From the NCBI GenBank assembly GCA_000991805.1, contig LBSF01000022.1, forward strand, positions 1 to 14,412: 14,412 bases of DNA, read 5' to 3'. The notes under the pieces are model-generated. The model was given only the letters and a program-made list of their open reading frames with translations, ran no database searches and was not told the origin of the DNA. This document shows positions 6,597 to 12,899 of the stretch, in pieces. How positions within the stretch are numbered: position 1 is the first letter of the stretch; each line of letters opens with the position of its first letter. Position numbers and translations under genes: made by a program. The stretch comes from a candidate division WS6 bacterium GW2011_GWC2_36_7 (lineage in GTDB: Bacteria; Patescibacteriota; Dojkabacteria; SC72).

Positions 6597-6680
6597 GCCG
6601 AGATGGTGGAACTGGCAGACACGCGGGACTTAAAATCCCGTTCTAGAAATAGAGTGAGGGTTCAAGTCCCTCTCCCGGCA
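6597..6680 (+). tRNA. tRNA-Leu (anticodon TAA)
   Basis: An 84-nt class II tRNA: acceptor GCCGAGA/TCCCGGC, D stem GTG/CAC, anticodon stem CGGGA/TCCCG around loop CTTAAAA (anticodon TAA), long variable arm TCTA-GAAA-TAGA, T arm GAGGG-TTCAAGT-CCCTC, and discriminator A73. CCA is not encoded. The acceptor stem has a single mismatch, A5-C68, at exactly the position seen in the tRNA-Leu at 2511. The cupin gene follows 28 bp later. Confidence 0.95.
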
Positions 6681-6695
6681 TATTCAATAACTTCA

Positions 6696-6708
6696 TGTAA
6701 TACCTCAT
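6696..6708 (+). promoter_or_regulatory. -10-like box of the cupin gene
   Basis: TGTAAT (6696-6701), five of six matches to TATAAT, ends 7 nt before the ATG at 6709, the same geometry as at several other genes here. Read-through from tRNA-Leu could also supply transcription. No ribosome-binding site is seen. Confidence 0.35.
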
Positions 6709-7050
6709 ATGAAGATACTCAAATCTCTACAAGCTCAAGAATTCAAGAATGGAGATACATGCACGGCATTTGAATATCCATTAGAAGAGAAATCTATTAA
6801 TATTGCAGTTATAAAACTAAAAGGAAGGTATCCTGAGACAGGACAAGCTATGAATACAGAATGCAAAGAAATTGCATATGTAACTGAAGGTTCTGGCAAA
6901 GTATCTGTAGAAGACAAAACAATTGAAGTAAACAAAGGAGATGTTGTTTTAATTGAACCAGGAGAAAAATTTTATTGGGATGGAGAACTAACAATGCTTA
7001 TGCCATGTACACCGGCTTGGACACCAGAGCAATATAAGCATATAGCTTAA
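6709..7050 (+). CDS. small cupin-fold protein lacking the metal-binding histidines
   Basis: A 113-residue single-domain protein with the shape of a cupin: beta-rich, with EIAYVTEGSGKVSVED (54-69) matching the end of cupin motif 1 and KGDVVLIEPGEKFYW (76-90) matching motif 2. The HxH that should stand about four residues before E54 is absent (A47-M48-N49-T50), and the motif-2 His is replaced by an aromatic residue. The only His in the protein is H111, so the usual metal site is missing. Such proteins may bind a small ligand or carbohydrate, or act as sensors; no substrate can be named. Its TAA overlaps the stop codon of the convergent rubredoxin-like gene within a TTAA sequence. Confidence 0.75.
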   Translation: MKILKSLQAQEFKNGDTCTAFEYPLEEKSINIAVIKLKGRYPETGQAMNTECKEIAYVTEGSGKVSVEDKTIEVNKGDVVLIEPGEKFYWDGELTMLMPCTPAWTPEQYKHIA

Positions 7051-7304
7051 TCAGCCTCATCAAACTTATCCTGATCCTTGTTACCACACTTAGGACATAT
7101 CATCTCTCCTTTATACAATCCTTCATATACATACCCACATACAAGACACTTCCATCTTCTCCATGAGCTATCTAAACCATGAGGAGGTGGCTCTTTAACT
7201 ACAAATTCATCGGGGTTAACAGGTGCAACATTAGAAGTAATATCGGGTGTTGGAGTAGGTGTAGTAATGCCATTTTGTTGATTATTATTTAATATATCCT
7301 CCAT
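7047..7304 (-). CDS. rubredoxin-like iron- or zinc-binding protein
   Basis: An 85-residue protein. Residues 1-45 are a polar Asn/Thr/Pro-rich, probably disordered arm. Residues 50-85 form a rubredoxin-like domain: WKCLVCGYVYEG (C53, C56) and CPKCG (C70, C73), followed by DKF. This resembles the C-terminal domain of rubrerythrin and short rubredoxins, which bind one Fe (electron transfer) or Zn in a Cys4 site. The stretch between the two Cys pairs is short, as in rubrerythrin-type domains. It has no signal peptide and is probably cytoplasmic. Its first 20 nt overlap the end of the CMP kinase gene, implying co-transcription and translational coupling. Electron transfer is a plausible role but a structural zinc site cannot be excluded. 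Confidence 0.8.
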   Translation of the reverse strand: MEDILNNNQQNGITTPTPTPDITSNVAPVNPDEFVVKEPPPHGLDSSWRRWKCLVCGYVYEGLYKGEMICPKCGNKDQDKFDEAD

Positions 7305-7896
7305 CTTTAATATGTTTTAAAATTAGATCATAAGTCTCCTTCTCATTTAAATAGGAAGAGTCTATGACAATATCATTGTACTCCCTAGGATCTGAATAAT
7401 TAATACCTTGAATATCATAATATCTTCTGTAATCCATATTATATCGCTTAACCAAGTCTAACCTCATTCGAATATATGGAATAATATTTTTGAAGCTTAT
7501 CTCAAACCCATACTTCGTCATAGCTCTCAGTGTTCTAACATGCAAATTCGCTTCTATCCAAATCTTTACAGTACAAGGAATCTCATTCTTAGTTGCTAAT
7601 GCGGCAAAGTTCTTAGACTCAATAAGCACATTGGGAGATTCAATCTCTTTGTAAAGAAGATTGTCAACCTTCTTGTCTAATTCTTTTAACAATATCTCAT
7701 TCTTTTGGAAATATGCACGATCATTATTTGCGTACCCCTCTTCTTCTAGAAGCTTTCTAAAGATTCCACCACCATATACACGTTTCAAATTGAAATGTTC
7801 TGCCAACATCTTCGCAATAGTAGAGCTACCACTACCACCAGGACCACCTATTACAAAAAGATATCCTAAATCTTTAGATCTAATCTTTTGATTCAT
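7285..7896 (-). CDS. cmk: archaeal-type cytidylate (CMP) kinase
   Basis: A 203-residue P-loop nucleoside monophosphate kinase, likely phosphorylating CMP/dCMP with ATP in the cytoplasm. The P-loop is GGPGGSGSST (17-26); the Lys of the normal GxGK[ST] is replaced by Ser (S24). This resembles the archaeal Cmk group, where the motif reads GSGTTT. GGGIFRKLLEEEG (42-54) corresponds to the substrate-binding segment of that group, and RYNMDYRRYYDIQGINYSDP (about 141-160), followed by YNDIVIDSS, is also characteristic. The typical bacterial Cmk is longer and has the Lys. It overlaps the rubredoxin-like gene by 20 nt and is divergent from ftsW across 31 bp. Other nucleotide specificities within the superfamily are possible. 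Confidence 0.8.
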   Translation of the reverse strand: MNQKIRSKDLGYLFVIGGPGGSGSSTIAKMLAEHFNLKRVYGGGIFRKLLEEEGYANNDRAYFQKNEILLKELDKKVDNLLYKEIESPNVLIESKNFAALATKNEIPCTVKIWIEANLHVRTLRAMTKYGFEISFKNIIPYIRMRLDLVKRYNMDYRRYYDIQGINYSDPREYNDIVIDSSYLNEKETYDLILKHIKDGGYIK

Positions 7897-7927
7897 ACAC
7901 TAATTATAGTATATTAATAATCAGACT
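7897..7927. promoter_or_regulatory. back-to-back promoters between cmk and ftsW
   Basis: The 31-bp divergent spacer holds a perfect TATAAT on the minus strand (7903-7908, 6 nt from the cmk ATG) and AATAAT, or TAATAAT, on the plus strand (7915-7921, 6 nt from the ftsW ATG). Each -35 region would lie inside the opposite gene, and polymerases at the two sites could not bind at once. Both predicted transcripts would start at the start codon. Confidence 0.5.
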
Positions 7928-9142
7928 ATGTCCAATCCAAATACTGTCCAAAAACGAAGAACAAAAAATATACTAACAGGGCACAAACCAGATAGTATAA
8001 TACTAATATTTGCCATAATGATGGCAATATTCGGGGCAATTATGATATTTGATGCCAGTGTATATCAGGCCAATACAGTCTTCAATGATCAATTCTACTT
8101 CTTAAAATCCCAGCTCGTATGGCTGGTAATGGGTATCATTCCCGCGGTATTAATATATTTCTGGGACTATCGTAAAATCCTTAAGCTAGCATTCCCCGCA
8201 TTAATCATAACAATTGTACTCCTGGTTCTTGTACTTGTCCTTGGAGAAGCCCTCAATGGATCAAAACGATGGTTTGCCATAGGTTCACTACCAAAAATAC
8301 AACCTGCAGAATTCGCAAAGATAACCTTAATTATGTATCTCTCTAGTTGGCTCGCTAAAAGGGATTACAAATACAAAGACTTTAAATCTGCATTAAGAGA
8401 AGGATTTGTAAAAAACCTTTTAGGATTCTTAGCCATCCTTGGTACTGTAGCCGTATTGATCCTCTTAGAACCTGACCTTGGTACAACCATGATTCTTTGT
8501 ATCACTTGCTTCATAATGTTCCTAATGGCTGGAGAGGATAGGATACACACATTGGCCTCAGGCTCTGTGTTGCTCCTACTTGTGCCAGTAGCAGCGTTAG
8601 CAGCAATACTAGAACCATACCGGCTTAAGAGAGTCATGACCTTTATGAGCTTACTCTTCACAGGAAAAGTCGCAGATCCTCAGGGAAGTGGATATCAAAT
8701 GCAACAGATATTAATTGGTATTGGATCAGGAGGGATATTTGGAACTGGCTTTGGTCAATCAAGACAGAGATTCGGATATCTGGTTGAGAATACCGCATTT
8801 ACAGATTCCATATTTGCAGTAATACTTGAAGAATTAGGCTTCTTAGGAGGGACCCTAATCATAATTGCATGGTTAGTATTCCTCTGGAGAGGATTAAAAA
8901 TTGCCATGGGAGCTCCAGATAAGCAGGGACGATTACTGGCAGCAGGGATAACTGTATGGCTTGTAATGCAAACACTTTTGAACATTGCTGCCAACGTTGG
9001 ATTTATTCCACTTACAGGAATGCCTATACCATTGCTTAGCTATGGGGGATCAAGTACTATCGTTTCCCTCATAGGAATTGGTATACTATTAAATATTAGT
9101 AAATACTCAAATATTCAGAATGGACAAACAAAAGTTAACTAA
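7928..9142 (+). CDS. ftsW: FtsW, SEDS-family peptidoglycan glycosyltransferase
   Basis: A 404-residue polytopic membrane protein with about ten helices after a short basic cytoplasmic N-terminus. FtsW polymerises lipid II into glycan strands at the septum with its partner class B PBP. Family motifs: GSKRWFAIG and QPAEFAKI, LLEPDLGTTMI, then DPQGSGYQMQQILIGIGSGG and GTGFGQSRQRFGYL. ENTAFTDSIFAVILEELGF contains the predicted catalytic D293, and IPLLSYGGSS lies near the C-terminus. FtsW is preferred over RodA because it sits in a cluster with murG, murB and murA; sequence alone does not separate the two cleanly. The canonical LPEAHTDFIF reads VENTAFTDSIF here, a mild divergence. The stop lies 23 nt inside murG. 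Confidence 0.9.
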   Translation: MSNPNTVQKRRTKNILTGHKPDSIILIFAIMMAIFGAIMIFDASVYQANTVFNDQFYFLKSQLVWLVMGIIPAVLIYFWDYRKILKLAFPALIITIVLLVLVLVLGEALNGSKRWFAIGSLPKIQPAEFAKITLIMYLSSWLAKRDYKYKDFKSALREGFVKNLLGFLAILGTVAVLILLEPDLGTTMILCITCFIMFLMAGEDRIHTLASGSVLLLLVPVAALAAILEPYRLKRVMTFMSLLFTGKVADPQGSGYQMQQILIGIGSGGIFGTGFGQSRQRFGYLVENTAFTDSIFAVILEELGFLGGTLIIIAWLVFLWRGLKIAMGAPDKQGRLLAAGITVWLVMQTLLNIAANVGFIPLTGMPIPLLSYGGSSTIVSLIGIGILLNISKYSNIQNGQTKVN

Positions 9143-10286
9143 AAAGATATTGATTACAGGTGGAGGATCTGGCGGACATGTATCAGCAGCACTATCAATT
9201 ATCTCTTCACTACAAGAAAAGTATATTTTAGACAAAGAACATTTCCTTTACGTTGGTGGAGATTTAGGTATGGAAGGAGAAAGAACAGGGAATTCAATTG
9301 AACAGAAATTGATGAAAGGAAAAGATTTCAATTGCAAATATATTAGGCCAGGTAAATTACAAAGGACTTTTTCATTTAATACCATAAGACTACTACTTAG
9401 AACCGTATTAGGGTTTTGGGATTCGTATAAAATAGTTCGAGAATTTAGACCTGATATCGTTATTTCAACAGGAGGTTTTGTTACTGTACATGTTTGTTTA
9501 ATGGCAAAACTTTTCAAAGCAAAGATCTATTTACATGAGCAAACAGCTACTGTCGGTCTAACAAACAATCTTGTTGGGAAGGTTTCTGAAAAAGTATTCA
9601 TCTCCTTCGAATCCTCAAGAAAGTATTTTACAAAAGCTGAAACTATTTTGACTGGGAATCTAGTTAAAGAGGATATCTTCAATATTAAGGGACAGGGGAA
9701 ATTAGCAGATACAATAAAACTGATGAAAGAACATCAAGATCAGTATCCAATCATATATATGTCTGGAGGAGGATTAGGCTCCCATTTAATCAACGATACT
9801 GTTAAGGAGTGTCTTCCTTTGTTACTTCAAAAATATCAGATAATTCTTCAAACTGGAGAGAATAGGGTCTTTAAGGATTTTAAAGCTCTACAAAATGCCA
9901 AGGCATCCTTGCCAAAGGAACTTCAAAGTAGGTTCTTACCTGTTACATATGTTCAAAGTCATGATATTGGCTATTTGTTAAACAATATCGATTTGTTTGT
10001 TGGTAGAGCAGGGGCTAATACTGTATATGAAATGGGAGTTCTACAGATTCCATCCATATTCATCCCGATACCCTGGGTTACACATAATGAGCAACAGATG
10101 AATGCAGAGGTTTTGGTCAAATTAGGATTAGCAGAAATAATTCAAGAAGGAGAGCTTACTTCAGGGTGTTTGGTGTTGAGAATAGATAGATTTTTTAAAA
10201 GGAAATTGGAAATAAACAAAGATGAGCTTAAAAAAGTATTTAAAACAGATGCGAATAAGTTGATACTTAAAGAAATTGGACTGTAA
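9120..10286 (+). CDS. murG: MurG, lipid II-forming GlcNAc transferase
   Basis: A 388-residue GT-B glycosyltransferase that adds GlcNAc from UDP-GlcNAc to lipid I on the inner membrane face. N-terminal glycine-rich loop: ITGGGSGGHVSAAL (12-25), with Ser for the common Thr in GGTGGH. Further signatures are PGKLQR, PDIVISTGGFVTV, IYLHEQTATVGLTN and TGNLVKEDIF. In the C-terminal domain: MSGGGLGS (214-221), VGRAGANTVYEMG with the UDP-binding Glu E304, and HNEQQMNAEVL. It is slightly longer than the usual 350-365 residues, mostly through the hydrophilic stretch around residues 190-210. It overlaps ftsW by 23 nt and murB by 11 nt, typical of translational coupling. The first Met gives a normal lead-in to strand 1. 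Confidence 0.92.
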   Translation: MDKQKLTKKILITGGGSGGHVSAALSIISSLQEKYILDKEHFLYVGGDLGMEGERTGNSIEQKLMKGKDFNCKYIRPGKLQRTFSFNTIRLLLRTVLGFWDSYKIVREFRPDIVISTGGFVTVHVCLMAKLFKAKIYLHEQTATVGLTNNLVGKVSEKVFISFESSRKYFTKAETILTGNLVKEDIFNIKGQGKLADTIKLMKEHQDQYPIIYMSGGGLGSHLINDTVKECLPLLLQKYQIILQTGENRVFKDFKALQNAKASLPKELQSRFLPVTYVQSHDIGYLLNNIDLFVGRAGANTVYEMGVLQIPSIFIPIPWVTHNEQQMNAEVLVKLGLAEIIQEGELTSGCLVLRIDRFFKRKLEINKDELKKVFKTDANKLILKEIGL

Positions 10287-11316
10287 TACTTTGCTCAAAA
10301 AAAATGTCTCCTTAAAGAACTACAATACCTTTGGCGTGAACGTTAACGCTAAACAGATGTATGAGATTCAAAATATCAAAGATCTCCAATCTCTATTTGA
10401 AGAAGGTATCATTTCTAATCCATTTCTGGTCTTAGGCGACGGTTCAAATATTCTTTTTACAAAAGACTTTGATGGAACAATCATAAAAATCAATTTACAT
10501 GGGAAGAAAATACTTGAGGATACAGATAAATATATAAAATTAAAAATCTCTGCAGGTGAAAAATTAGAAGAAATAGTCAAATGGACAGTTGAAAATAATT
10601 TGATAGGAATTCAGAATTTAGCACTAATTCCTGGAACAATAGGTGCTACACCAATTCAAAATGTTGGAGCCTATGGAGTTGAGATTAAGGATGTACTAGA
10701 AAGCGTAGAATTTTTTGATTTAAAGAATGGAATAGTAAAAACCATTTCTGGGTTAGATTGTGAATTCGGATACAGAGACAGTATTTTCAAACACGAGCTT
10801 AAGGGCTTAGCTATCGTCACTTCAATTACTATTAAATTAGAGAAATACAAACAACAAGAATTACCAGAACGATACTTGGCTTATGGAGACATCACTAAAG
10901 AACTTGAATCTCAATATTCAAAACCTTACACCCTTGAGAATCTATACCAATCCATCTGTAATATCCGAAAATCAAAACTCCCGGATGTAAAAGAATATGG
11001 TTCATGCGGAAGTACATTTCAGAATCCAATTGTCTCACTTGAACAATATATTGAGATTAAGAAAAAATACGAAAGTATACCTTCATTTCCAACTTCAGAA
11101 AGAAACTTTGTCAAAATCCCTGCAGCATATATCTTAGAAAAATTAGGATGGAAGAATAGGAGAGTCGGGAAATGCGGAACATGGACACACCCATTGATTG
11201 TTACTAACTATGATAATGCCAGCCCAAAAGATATTCTAGACGTTATTGAACAAATTCAGAAAGATTTCTATGATAATATTGGTGTAAGATTAGAAACTGA
11301 AATTAACATAATTTAA
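10276..11316 (+). CDS. murB: MurB, UDP-N-acetylenolpyruvoylglucosamine reductase (type I)
   Basis: An FAD/NADPH enzyme reducing the enolpyruvyl group made by MurA to lactyl, giving UDP-MurNAc; 346 residues if TTG 10276 is the start. FAD-binding motifs are NTFG (17-20), VLGDGSN (52-58) and PGTIGATPIQNVGAYG (119-134). GYRDSIF carries the conserved Arg. The proton-donor Ser is S246 in GSCGSTFQNP, and the C-terminal LETEI contains the conserved Glu. The length and C-terminal half (AYILEKLGW, HPLIVTN) fit type I, E. coli-like MurB. No in-frame ATG precedes the first motif. TTG at 10276 (overlapping murG) or TTG at 10291 are the candidates; 10291 follows the murG stop by 4 nt and leaves the usual short lead before KNVSLKNYNTFG. 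Confidence 0.92.
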   Translation: MDCNTLLKKNVSLKNYNTFGVNVNAKQMYEIQNIKDLQSLFEEGIISNPFLVLGDGSNILFTKDFDGTIIKINLHGKKILEDTDKYIKLKISAGEKLEEIVKWTVENNLIGIQNLALIPGTIGATPIQNVGAYGVEIKDVLESVEFFDLKNGIVKTISGLDCEFGYRDSIFKHELKGLAIVTSITIKLEKYKQQELPERYLAYGDITKELESQYSKPYTLENLYQSICNIRKSKLPDVKEYGSCGSTFQNPIVSLEQYIEIKKKYESIPSFPTSERNFVKIPAAYILEKLGWKNRRVGKCGTWTHPLIVTNYDNASPKDILDVIEQIQKDFYDNIGVRLETEINII

Positions 11317-11327
11317 GCATTAAAAGC

Positions 11328-12617
11328 ATGTCAAACTTAATAGTTAGAGGTGGAAATAAGTTAGAAGGAGAGATAACTCCCGCTGGAAATAAGAATTCTG
11401 CATTGCCAATTCTTTGTGCCACACTACTTACTAACGAGACAATTACGATAAACAACTTTCCCGATCTCACAGATGTAAATAAACTCGTAGAATTAATGAT
11501 CTCACTTGGTTCAAAAATAGAATGGAACAAGAATACCAATGTACTAACAGTTAACAATGCAAACTTTAAAGATTCTTTTGGCGATGCAGGCTTTCCTTTG
11601 GGAATGAGGGGTGCAATTCTACTCTTAGGCCCACTTGTTTCTAGAATGAAAAACATAGAGGTAAAAGAAGAGATAGGAGGATGCTCCTTGGGAATTAGAG
11701 AAATAGATCCACATCTTGAAGTACTAGAATCCCTTGGTTCAAAAATTAAACATAATAAAACGCTTAAGATAACAACTGAAAAATTAAAAGGCAATTTCCT
11801 TTGGCAGGAATACATGAGTGTAACAACCACTGAAAATTTCGTAATGGCAGCTGTAAAAGCAGAAGGTGTATCGACAATGGTTAATGCAGCATCTGAGCCA
11901 CATGTTCAAGACCTATGCAACCTCTTAGTTATGATGGGGGCAAAGATTGAAGGAATTGGTTCTTGCAAATTAGTAATAACTGGTGTAAATGAATTACATA
12001 GTGCAGAATTTACAATATCTGCAGATCATCATGAAATAACAACATTGTTAGCTCTTGGTGCAATGACAGGAGGGGAGATTAGGGTGAATAATTCAGAGCC
12101 TGAACACTTTCCATTAATTGTTAAATCTTTTAAAAAGCTTGGTGTAGATATTGAATATGATGGAGATACTGCAATCGTTAGGGAAAATCAGAAACTAGAA
12201 GTAGAAAAACCATATACTGCTAATATGCTTCCAAAGATAGAAGCTGCGCCATGGCCATATTTTCCTGCTGATCTAATGCCCCTTATGGTTGCATTGGCTG
12301 TTAAAGCAAAAGGCTCTATAATGTTCTGGAATAAACTATACGAGGGTGGTTTTCTTTGGATACCTGAGATGATAAAGTTTGGAGCAGAAATAATTATGTG
12401 TGATCCTCATAGAATAATTGTGTATGGAGATAGACCATTGAAAGCTGCCTCTGTAGACTCCCCTAACATCATTAGAGCAACGGTAGCACTTATGATGGTA
12501 GCGTTAACAATAGATGGGGAGAGTGTAATCAGGAATGCAGATAGTATCAAGAGAGCACATCCTAATTTTGTAGAGAATTTACAAAAGTTAGGTGCTGATA
12601 TAGCTTGGCAAGATTAG
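11328..12617 (+). CDS. murA: MurA-type UDP-GlcNAc 1-carboxyvinyltransferase
   Basis: A 429-residue EPSP-synthase-fold enzyme that starts peptidoglycan synthesis by adding enolpyruvate to UDP-GlcNAc. K22 and N23 in AGNKNSALP fall at E. coli numbering. MRGAILLLGPLVSR contains the Arg matching R91. The mobile-loop catalytic Cys is C119 in IGGCSLGIREID, with R124 matching R120, and the catalytic Asp is D315 in YFPADLM. The Cys implies fosfomycin sensitivity by family rule. One key position differs: where E. coli has ENRF (R331), this protein has EGGF (G341). The C-terminal SIKRAHPNFVENLQKLGAD keeps the Arg matching R397. It begins 11 nt after murB and ends the ftsW-murG-murB-murA unit. The product is confident; kinetics may be altered by the Arg loss. 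Confidence 0.9.
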   Translation: MSNLIVRGGNKLEGEITPAGNKNSALPILCATLLTNETITINNFPDLTDVNKLVELMISLGSKIEWNKNTNVLTVNNANFKDSFGDAGFPLGMRGAILLLGPLVSRMKNIEVKEEIGGCSLGIREIDPHLEVLESLGSKIKHNKTLKITTEKLKGNFLWQEYMSVTTTENFVMAAVKAEGVSTMVNAASEPHVQDLCNLLVMMGAKIEGIGSCKLVITGVNELHSAEFTISADHHEITTLLALGAMTGGEIRVNNSEPEHFPLIVKSFKKLGVDIEYDGDTAIVRENQKLEVEKPYTANMLPKIEAAPWPYFPADLMPLMVALAVKAKGSIMFWNKLYEGGFLWIPEMIKFGAEIIMCDPHRIIVYGDRPLKAASVDSPNIIRATVALMMVALTIDGESVIRNADSIKRAHPNFVENLQKLGADIAWQD

Positions 12618-12833
12618 TCACACTTTTCCCATAATTCTTTTTGTAAAATCTTTTCTTCGAAAATTTCCATCCTGAGAAATATCTTCTCTGTATTTACCTT
12701 TCGATTAGATAATACACCAAAATATTGCTATCGGTCCGTGTTCACAAATTAGACATCAAAGAGGGAATACCTCTTTAAACTGCCAATATCATATAGCCTA
12801 GAATATTATATCTTATCCTGTAGTTATATTTTC
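12618..12833. other. intergenic region between murA and the mraZ promoter
   Basis: About 216 bp of AT-rich sequence with no convincing gene on either strand, apart from the hairpin at 12758-12776 listed separately. A minus-strand reading frame of 18 codons (12614-12670) exists but has no support. No RNA gene fold was recognised. This is the longest gap without a gene in the window and separates the ftsW-murA unit from the mraZ unit. Confidence 0.6.
12758..12776 (+). terminator. possible hairpin terminator of the ftsW-murA unit
   Basis: AAAGAGG (12758-12764), a 5-nt loop and CCTCTTT (12770-12776) form a perfect 7-bp stem 140 bp after the murA stop. The 3' arm ends in UUU but no longer U tract follows, so efficiency as an intrinsic terminator is doubtful. 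It could instead be an attenuator or an RNA-stability element. Confidence 0.3.
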
Positions 12834-12893
12834 TTGACGGTTATATTGGTTAATGTTAAATTAGTGGCATGAAGTGGTGAGAAGTGGTAAAAT
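12834..12893 (+). promoter_or_regulatory. mraZ promoter region
   Basis: Two candidate promoters are visible. TTGACG (12834-12839) with TAAATT (12857-12862) at 17-bp spacing would start near 12869. An extended -10, TGG then TAAAAT (12888-12893), ends 6 nt before the mraZ ATG and would give a leaderless transcript. Both overlap the AGTGG repeats, so a protein bound there would block either. Confidence 0.5.
12863..12887 (+). promoter_or_regulatory. putative MraZ operator: three AGTGG repeats at 10-bp spacing
   Basis: AGTGG occurs at 12863-12867, 12873-12877 and 12883-12887, each separated by 5 nt, putting all copies on the same face of the helix. In E. coli MraZ binds TGGGN direct repeats separated by 5-nt spacers upstream of its own gene, and in mollicutes a related GTG-rich repeat serves. 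The position directly before the first gene of the mraZ operon fits autoregulation. The third copy touches the -10 box at 12888. Confidence 0.75.
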
Positions 12894-12899
12894 CCTAGA

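Noticed and set aside
7047..7050. Terminator between the convergent cupin and rubredoxin-like genes
   Set aside because: The stop codons overlap in TTAA and no stable hairpin with a U tract is visible at the junction.
11303..11830. Minus-strand open frame of 175 codons across murA
   Set aside because: Fully antisense to conserved MurA motifs including the catalytic Cys loop; no recognisable protein.
12614..12670. Minus-strand frame of 18 codons starting MEIFEEKILQ, whose stop overlaps the murA stop
   Set aside because: Very short, no recognised homologue, only a weak -10-like GATATT. Open frames this short are expected by chance in AT-rich sequence.
12863..12887. The repeated AGTGG units as a CRISPR or tandem-repeat array
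   Set aside because: Units are only 5 bp with 5-bp spacers and lie exactly at the mraZ promoter; MraZ box geometry explains them.
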